64,000 bases of DNA from ZC4RG35 sp036375695. GTDB lineage: Bacteria > Actinomycetota > Acidimicrobiia > Spongiisociales > ZC4RG35. Below the pieces are notes generated by a model that was not told the DNA's origin, ran no database searches, and saw nothing but the letters and a program-made list of their open reading frames with translations. The position numbers and the translations under genes are program-made. The stretch's first letter is position 1. Each line of letters begins with the position of its first letter. This document shows, in pieces, positions 59,088 through 64,000 of the stretch. The stretch is from contig DASVBU010000033.1 in assembly GCA_036375695.1 (NCBI GenBank), positions 1 to 64,000 of the forward strand, written 5' to 3'.

Positions 59088-60662
59088 GTGATTAGCCTGG
59101 CTCGTCTAGTTGTCCAGGGAGGAACGATCACCAACGCCAATCTGCCCCACGCCAAGTCGGTAACCGAGAATCCGGAGCAGGAACTCCTCCGGGAGCTCGC
59201 CATGCAGCAGCCGCGTGTCCAGCTCACGGAGTTCGGCAACCTCAACTACCGAGCCGAGGTCACCTCCCGGCTGGGCCGGTCCACGTTCTTCGTGGCCGAT
59301 GAGGACATCCGTCAGAACCGAATCTCCCGCGCCGAGGCCGAGGAGTGGGCGGCGAAGCAGGACGAGTACATCGCCGACAGGGAGATGATCCTGATCGAGG
59401 GCTACATCGGCCCCGACCCCGACTTCAGGACCGGCTGCCGGCTCTTCATCGAGAAGACCCAGCCGAACATCGCCGGGATGCAGACCCATCTCTACTTCCC
59501 CAAGGACGATGCGTGGGAGCCCGAGTTCACCGTGATCTACACACCCGGCCTGATGGCGCCGGGCAAGCCCGACGACCGCCTGATCATCATCGACCTGGAG
59601 AACTGGACCACGCGGGTCTTCGGGTCGGACTACTTCGGCGAGTCCAAGATGGGCGGCCTTCGCATGTGGAACCGTCTCGTCTACGACCGGGGCGGACTCG
59701 CCCTCCACGCCGGTCTCAAGACGTTCCCCGCCGAGGCGACCCGCAGCGGCGAGGAAGAGTCGATGCTGATCATCGGTCTCTCCGGGACCGGGAAGACCAC
59801 GACGACCTTCCGTCAGCAGCTGGGATCCCTGCCGGTCCAGGACGACTTCGTCGCCCTCATGCCCGGCGGCACGATCCACACGACCGAGGCCGGCTGTTTC
59901 GCCAAGACCTTCGGGCTCGACCCCGATGACGAGCCCACCATCTACGGTGGCACGACCCGGCCCGACGCCTGGCTGGAGAACGTCTCGGTCGACGAGAACG
60001 GGAAGGTCGACTTCTTCGACACCAGCTACACCGCCAACGGTCGCTGCACGTTCCCGTTGGCGAACATCCGTCACCGTGACCCGCGGTCGGTGCCACCGGC
60101 GCGCTATCTGCTCATCCTCAACCGGTCGGACCACGTCATCCCCGCGGTGTCGCGCCTGGACCGGGATCAGATCGCGGCCTACTTCATGCTGGGAGAGACC
60201 AAGGGGACCTCGGCCGGCGGAGCGGCGGAGGCGGGCAAGAGCCTCCGGGTCCCCGGAACCAATCCGTTCTTCTTCAACGACGATGCCCTCCAGGGCAACC
60301 GCTTGTTCGAGCTGCTCGAGTCGATGCCCGACCTGGAGGCGTTCGTCCTCAACACCGGTCGCGTCGGCGGAGAGGGGGAGGGGTCGAAGAAGGTGGCCAT
60401 CCCCGACTCGTCGGCGATCGTGCAGGGCATCGTGGAGGGGACAATAGAGTGGGAGACCGACCCGGACTTCGGGTACCAGGTCGCCGCCTCGGTCCCCGGG
60501 GTCGACGACGTCGAGTTGCTCCAGCCGCGGCGTCTCTACGAGCGCACCGGTCGGATCGCCGAGTACAAGTCGATCGTGGAGCGCCTCAAGACGGAGCGGG
60601 CCGACTATCTGGCCGGATACGAGGCTCTCAACCCCGAGATCCGCGTGGCCCTCGCCCCCTGA
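59088..60662 (+). CDS. pckA: Phosphoenolpyruvate carboxykinase (ATP)
   Basis: 524 residues as drawn from GTG 59088. The ATP-type features are YLIFEKTQ-like LFIEKTQPNIAG, the substrate region GGLRMWNRLVYDRGGLALHAG, the P-loop IIGLSGTGKTTTT at about 227-238, DDFVALMPGG and FFNDDALQGN. It converts oxaloacetate plus ATP to PEP and CO2 for gluconeogenesis. The start is uncertain: the GTG overlaps a TAGCCT -10 box (59093-59098), while a GGGAGG ribosome binding site (59117-59122) precedes an in-frame ATC at 59127, with no ATG/GTG/TTG between. The sequence from NLPHAK onwards looks like real protein. Confidence 0.9.
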   Translation: MISLARLVVQGGTITNANLPHAKSVTENPEQELLRELAMQQPRVQLTEFGNLNYRAEVTSRLGRSTFFVADEDIRQNRISRAEAEEWAAKQDEYIADREMILIEGYIGPDPDFRTGCRLFIEKTQPNIAGMQTHLYFPKDDAWEPEFTVIYTPGLMAPGKPDDRLIIIDLENWTTRVFGSDYFGESKMGGLRMWNRLVYDRGGLALHAGLKTFPAEATRSGEEESMLIIGLSGTGKTTTTFRQQLGSLPVQDDFVALMPGGTIHTTEAGCFAKTFGLDPDDEPTIYGGTTRPDAWLENVSVDENGKVDFFDTSYTANGRCTFPLANIRHRDPRSVPPARYLLILNRSDHVIPAVSRLDRDQIAAYFMLGETKGTSAGGAAEAGKSLRVPGTNPFFFNDDALQGNRLFELLESMPDLEAFVLNTGRVGGEGEGSKKVAIPDSSAIVQGIVEGTIEWETDPDFGYQVAASVPGVDDVELLQPRRLYERTGRIAEYKSIVERLKTERADYLAGYEALNPEIRVALAP

Positions 60663-61286
60663 TCACCTGCCCGGGAACACCGCGAGCACCGTCCCGGTCT
60701 CGACCGTGAGGTCGACGACCGGGCTCTCCAGGAGATTCGACACACCGAGCGAGCTCCCGGGGAGGAGGATCCCGCCTGCGAGGTTCCAATGCAGCCCGCG
60801 TGTGGTCACACCCGTGGCGGGCCCCCCCATGGCGAGAAGGGTAAGGGTTGCGCCCACGTCGCCATGGAGGCGTCTCGGCCCCCGGACGACGTGGGCCCGC
60901 CCCCGGCCGGAGAGCCAGTCGATCTCGTCGACCTCCGACCATCGAGTCGAGCAGACGACCGCGGCGACGGCGAGCTCGTGGTCGAGTCTCCCACCGGAGC
61001 CGCCGACCACCACGATCCGTCCCGGGTCTCTCGCGGTCGCCAACTCCATGGCGAGCTCGAGATCGGTGGCGTCCTTGTCGGCGGAGTGACGCTGCACCCT
61101 CTCGTCGCCAGACAGCCCGGGATCCCAGGAGTCGAGATCGCCGACGAGGACATCGATGTTCCTCCCCATCTCCCGGGCCATGGCGTGACCACCATTGGCG
61201 GCGATCACCAGGTCCGCCTCCGGGATGTCACCGGCGATGTCGTGGGGGAGGGGGTCTCCCGCTGCGAAAACGACGACGGTCTCCAT
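60663..61286 (-). CDS. Thiamine pyrophosphokinase
   Basis: 207 residues from ATG 61286. Family motifs are VIAANGGHAMAREMGRNIDVLVGDLDSW with the metal Asp residues, HSADKDATDLELAMELA, and VVGGSGGRLDHELAVAAVV; the C-terminal thiamine-binding half includes GLHWNLAGGILLPGSSLGVSN. It transfers pyrophosphate from ATP to thiamine. Its stop directly abuts the pckA stop (no gap). An inverted repeat (61300-61327) lies just upstream of its start. Confidence 0.87.
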   Translation of the reverse strand: METVVVFAAGDPLPHDIAGDIPEADLVIAANGGHAMAREMGRNIDVLVGDLDSWDPGLSGDERVQRHSADKDATDLELAMELATARDPGRIVVVGGSGGRLDHELAVAAVVCSTRWSEVDEIDWLSGRGRAHVVRGPRRLHGDVGATLTLLAMGGPATGVTTRGLHWNLAGGILLPGSSLGVSNLLESPVVDLTVETGTVLAVFPGR

Positions 61287-61299
61287 GAATGACAAAATC

Positions 61300-61327
61300 G
61301 TCTTACGCGCATTCCCGCGTGTAAGAC
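61300..61327. promoter_or_regulatory. Inverted repeat between thiamine pyrophosphokinase and nfu genes
   Basis: GTCTTACGCG (61300-61309) faces CGCGTGTAAGAC (61316-61327), an imperfect palindrome with 10-of-12 matching arms and a 6-nt centre, 13 nt upstream of the pyrophosphokinase ATG. A TAGGCT -10 box for the nfu gene is at 61432-61437. The palindrome could be a repressor site or a 5' hairpin. Confidence 0.4.
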
Positions 61328-61445
61328 CTAACCCTCAAGTTGAGCTTCAGGGTCGTCAGACCCATGAGATCACTGGCCAAATCGGGGGTGATGGTACGCC
61401 ACGGGTTTCGTGAATACCGGCACTCGATCACTAGGCTGGCCGTCA

Positions 61446-62066
61446 ATGGACCAGATGCAGGTACTCACGATCACGCCCGACGCGCTGGACATGATCATCA
61501 AGCTCCGCGATCAGGAGCCGGGCGAGGAGGAATTCGCCCTCTCCATCGAGGTCGCCGGTGTGCGGGGTCTCCAGTACGCCTACGACCTCGCCTTCGTCCC
61601 GCTGTCGGACCAGGGTGAGGACTGGCTGCTCGAGCGTCATGGCGATCTCGCAGTGATCTTCCCCGCCCGCGACGTGGAGAAGCTCGACGGCGCCACCCTC
61701 GAGCTCACCGACTCCGGGCTGGCGATGAACAACCCGAACACTCCCGCCTCGCCGTTCTCGGGCGCGGTCGACGTCCCGGGGAGCCTCGAGGGACCGCTTG
61801 CCGAACGTGTCGCCGGCTTCCTCCAGAACGCGATCAACCCCGCCATCGCCGCCCACGGCGGTGCGGCGGAGCTCGTGTCAGTTGACGGGACCACTGCGTA
61901 TCTTCGTCTGATGGGTGGTTGTCAGGGCTGTGGCCTCGCCGCGGTGACCCTGCGTCAGGGCATCGAGCAAGCCCTCCTCGACGCCTTCGAGGGCGAGATC
62001 ACCGGCGTGGTCGACGTGACCGACCACGAGGCCGGGGCCAACCCGTACTACGCCCACAGCCACTGA
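61446..62066 (+). CDS. nfuA: Nfu-type Fe-S cluster carrier (NfuA-like)
   Basis: 206 residues from ATG 61446. The N-terminal ~95 residues resemble a degenerate A-type (IscA/ErpA) domain lacking its Cys residues (ITPDALDMIIKLRDQEPGEEEFALSIEVAG). The C-terminal ~80 residues are a NifU domain with FLQNAINPAIAAHGGAAELVSVDG and the cluster-ligating GGCQGCGLAAVTLRQGIE (CxxC). Such proteins deliver 4Fe-4S clusters to targets. A TAGGCT box is 8 nt before the ATG, so the message is probably leaderless. Confidence 0.88.
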   Translation: MDQMQVLTITPDALDMIIKLRDQEPGEEEFALSIEVAGVRGLQYAYDLAFVPLSDQGEDWLLERHGDLAVIFPARDVEKLDGATLELTDSGLAMNNPNTPASPFSGAVDVPGSLEGPLAERVAGFLQNAINPAIAAHGGAAELVSVDGTTAYLRLMGGCQGCGLAAVTLRQGIEQALLDAFEGEITGVVDVTDHEAGANPYYAHSH

Positions 62067-62162
62067 GCCCGTGCCCGGCCCGGGCGCGTCGGTCGTGGTG
62101 TAGGCATCCTGGTACCGCCTCGTCGGAGCCTCGGGGGCAGGGAACGTCGTAGATTCCAGCCG

Positions 62163-63365
62163 GTGACCTCATTGTCGCCCCAGGAAGCCGCGGAAAGCGC
62201 GGGAGTCGAGACCGAGTTTCTGGACCGTCTGGTGCAACTGGGGATCCTCGCCCCAGCCGGGCCCGACAGCTATTCGAAGGGCGACGTTCGCCGCGTGGTC
62301 ATGGCACGATCGCTCGAAGAGGCGGGGATCCCGCTGGCATCGGTGGTGGAAGCGATTCAGAGCGGTTCCTTGTCTCTCGACTTCCTGGACGCACCGGCCT
62401 ACGAGCGGTTCACCGCCCTGACCGCCGAAACTCTGGCCGAGGCGAGCGAGCGAACCGGGATCCCCTTCGAGCTGCTGTCCGCCATGCGGGAGGCCCTTGG
62501 ATTGGCTCAGCCGACTCCTGACAGCCTCCTCCGTGAGGACGAGCTGGACATATTGCCCTTCCTCGAGATCCAGGTGAACCACGGGTTCTCGGACGTCGCC
62601 GTCGAACGCTTGCTCCGTGTCTACGGCGACAGCACCCGCCGCATCACCGAGGCCGAGGGTGCGTGGTGGACCTCAGAGGTCATCGAACCGGCGATCGCCG
62701 CCGGCGAGAGCGGAGGGGCGGTTGCCAACAGTGAGTTGGCCAACCAGACCGCACCCCTTGCCCAGCAGGCCATCCTCGCCATATACCACAGCCGTCAGGC
62801 GCGGATCTGGACCGCGAACATCATCGACGGCTTCGAATCACTCATGGCCCAGGCCGGCATCCGCAGCCGCCTCGAACGCATGCCGGCGATCTGCTTTCTC
62901 GACATCGTCGGGTACACGCGCCTCACCCAGGAGCTTGGCGACGTGGAGGCGGCCGCATTGGCTGCGGAGGTCGCCAAGCTGGTCGAACGCAGCTCGGTCC
63001 GACATGAAGGAAGGACCATCAAGTGGCTTGGAGACGGGGTGATGTTCTTCTTCCCCGATCCAGGCGCTGGTGTGGCCGCCGCCCTGGAGATGGTCGACGC
63101 TCTCGCCGCCGCCGGGCTTCCCCCTGCCCACGTGGGTCTCGACGCCGGCCCGGTGCTCTATCAGCAAGGCGACTACTTCGGGCAGACGGTGAACGTGGCA
63201 GCACGAATCGCCGACTACGCGCGACCGAGGGAGATCCTGGTCAGCCAGGCGGTGGCCGATGCGTCTTCCCATGACGGGATCGAGTTCCACGACATCGGGG
63301 ATGTGGAGCTGAAGGGTGTGTCGGGCACGGTGCACCTCCTCCAGGCCCGCTCGACCCCCGTGTGA
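62163..63365 (+). CDS. Class III adenylate/guanylate cyclase with N-terminal HTH-like domain
   Basis: 400 residues from GTG 62163 (TAGATT box 7 nt upstream). Residues 1-60 look like a MerR-type winged helix (LSPQEAAESAGVETEFLDRLVQLGIL ... GDVRRVVMARSLEEAGI). A helical middle follows (60-235). The cyclase catalytic domain (about 240-398) has FLDIVGYTRL with metal Asp 1, KWLGDGVMFFF with the substrate Lys and metal Asp 2, and VNVAARIADY with the transition-state Asn and Arg. No membrane segment is present. All catalytic residues are intact, so activity as a homodimer is expected. Nucleotide product (cAMP or cGMP) is not certain. Confidence 0.85.
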   Translation: MTSLSPQEAAESAGVETEFLDRLVQLGILAPAGPDSYSKGDVRRVVMARSLEEAGIPLASVVEAIQSGSLSLDFLDAPAYERFTALTAETLAEASERTGIPFELLSAMREALGLAQPTPDSLLREDELDILPFLEIQVNHGFSDVAVERLLRVYGDSTRRITEAEGAWWTSEVIEPAIAAGESGGAVANSELANQTAPLAQQAILAIYHSRQARIWTANIIDGFESLMAQAGIRSRLERMPAICFLDIVGYTRLTQELGDVEAAALAAEVAKLVERSSVRHEGRTIKWLGDGVMFFFPDPGAGVAAALEMVDALAAAGLPPAHVGLDAGPVLYQQGDYFGQTVNVAARIADYARPREILVSQAVADASSHDGIEFHDIGDVELKGVSGTVHLLQARSTPV

Positions 63366-63372
63366 GGATCGT

Positions 63373-63945
63373 TTGAGGCTCAACCGGCAGGACCTGGAGG
63401 CATACCGCGGGCGCACCGTTCCCGACCTGCTCGGCCCGGACACCCGATTGCTGTTCGTCGGGATCAACCCGGGATTGATGACGGCGGCCCGGCAGACCCA
63501 CTTCTGCCACCCCTCCAATCGTTTCTATCCGGCGCTGCGACGAGCCGGGCTCATCGACTGGGACCTCGACTCGACCACAGGTCTCACCGAGCAGCAGCGT
63601 CACGACCTGGTCTCGACCGGCATCGGGATCACCAACATCGTCGAGCGCGCCACGGCGCGGGCCGACGAGATCTCCACGACCGACCTGAAGGCGGGGGCGG
63701 CTCGGCTCACCGAGCGGGTGGCGGTGATCGGGCCCCGGGTGGTGGCGATCCTCGGCGTCACTGCCTACCGCGCCGCCTTCGAGCGACCGAAAGCCGTGAT
63801 GGGACGCCAGCCCGAGGACCTGGCCGGCGCCGAGCTCTGGGTGGCTCCGAACCCGAGCGGTCTCAACGCCCACGTCACGCTCGACGTGATGGCGTCGTGG
63901 GTGAGGACCCTGGCCGCAGCCGCCGGGATCGAGCCCCGTCACTGA
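63373..63945 (+). CDS. mug: G/U mismatch-specific uracil-DNA glycosylase (Mug/TDG family)
   Basis: 190 residues from TTG 63373, with GAGGAT as ribosome binding site. Family motifs are LLFVGINPGLMTAARQTHFCHPSNRFYPALRRAGL (active-site GINPG), TNIVERATARADEIS and APNPSGLNAHVTLD, the lesion-binding loop. Mug/TDG enzymes excise uracil and other damaged bases opposite G. It follows the cyclase stop by 7 nt and may be co-transcribed. The N-terminus is short and the start could in principle be earlier, but there is little room. Confidence 0.88.
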   Translation: MRLNRQDLEAYRGRTVPDLLGPDTRLLFVGINPGLMTAARQTHFCHPSNRFYPALRRAGLIDWDLDSTTGLTEQQRHDLVSTGIGITNIVERATARADEISTTDLKAGAARLTERVAVIGPRVVAILGVTAYRAAFERPKAVMGRQPEDLAGAELWVAPNPSGLNAHVTLDVMASWVRTLAAAAGIEPRH

Positions 63946-63979
63946 CCGCTGAAGCCTCCTCCATCGACGGGAGACCTCC

Positions 63980-64000
63980 ATGACCGTCCTGCTATCGGGT
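63980..64000 (+). CDS. Start of a further gene, truncated by the window edge
   Basis: An ATG at 63980 with GGGAGA 5 nt upstream opens the frame MTVLLSG, which runs off the right edge. Only seven codons are visible, so nothing can be said about the product; the frame is open and has a plausible ribosome binding site. Confidence 0.4.

Noticed and set aside
1..64000. tRNA, rRNA, riboswitch, integrase, attachment site or toxin-antitoxin genes
   Set aside because: Intergenic spaces are short and none showed a cloverleaf, conserved riboswitch core or recombinase motif by eye. A covariance-model scan would be needed to exclude small RNAs entirely.

Overview
This is a 64 kb chromosomal window from a very GC-rich bacterium with dense, short-gapped coding. 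I read it as an actinobacterium, most likely of the class Acidimicrobiia or a close uncultured relative. The evidence is an F420-type LLM oxidoreductase, menaquinone genes (menC, menD, menF), an abundance of Thr-rich lipoproteins, actinobacterial -10 boxes (TANNNT) placed only 6-10 nt from start codons, and many ATGA/GTGA stop-start overlaps. This placement is an inference; there is no rRNA or other marker here. I see no tRNA, rRNA, CRISPR array, prophage or insertion sequence, and no gap without a gene longer than about 160 bp.

Layout. 1-2649: end of an acetoacetate-decarboxylase-like gene, an aldehyde dehydrogenase and a divergent LigB-type ring-cleavage dioxygenase (aromatic catabolism). 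2678-9005: two tandem P-loop GTPases, a short MscS channel, a lipid kinase, a degenerate ADP-ribosylglycohydrolase and an MFS transporter. 9013-23810: mixed housekeeping and envelope genes, including a zinc alcohol dehydrogenase, an aminotransferase, an 18-residue-repeat amphipathic protein, a nuclease/lamin-tail lipoprotein, a sugar-dehydrogenase-like lipoprotein, HIT, BioY, an LLM oxidoreductase, a Nudix/DUF488/membrane operon, TSUP, a PfkB-SurE pair, DoxX, G6PDH and YdcZ.

23841-31097 is the most striking block: a GT78 mannosylglycerate synthase is divergent from a four-gene, translationally coupled operon herA-sbcD(mre11)-sbcC(rad50)-nurA. This is the archaeal DNA-end-resection gene set in the archaeal order. 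31094-39411: EamA permease, gpsA, ychF, gcvP, a coiled-coil protein with a Cys-containing tail, and an ABC-2 exporter. 40292-46039: manC (GDP-mannose supply, plausibly for the mannosylglycerate synthase), a small cytochrome c lipoprotein, menC and menD in one coupled operon, facing menF and murI.

46084-57187: acyl-CoA and lipid-type catabolism (two SDRs, two AMP-forming ligases, a CaiB-type CoA transferase) with an AI-2E exporter and two adjacent family-5 solute-binding lipoproteins. The second of these appears to be circularly permuted. 57280-64000: L,D-transpeptidase, 2-hydroxyacid dehydrogenase, ATP-type PEP carboxykinase, thiamine pyrophosphokinase, Nfu-type Fe-S protein, a HTH-cyclase fusion, a mismatch uracil-DNA glycosylase and the first codons of a further gene.

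Two copies of a 7-bp-periodic GTACC repeat (34245-34332 and 57204-57271) are the only dispersed repeat family found by eye.
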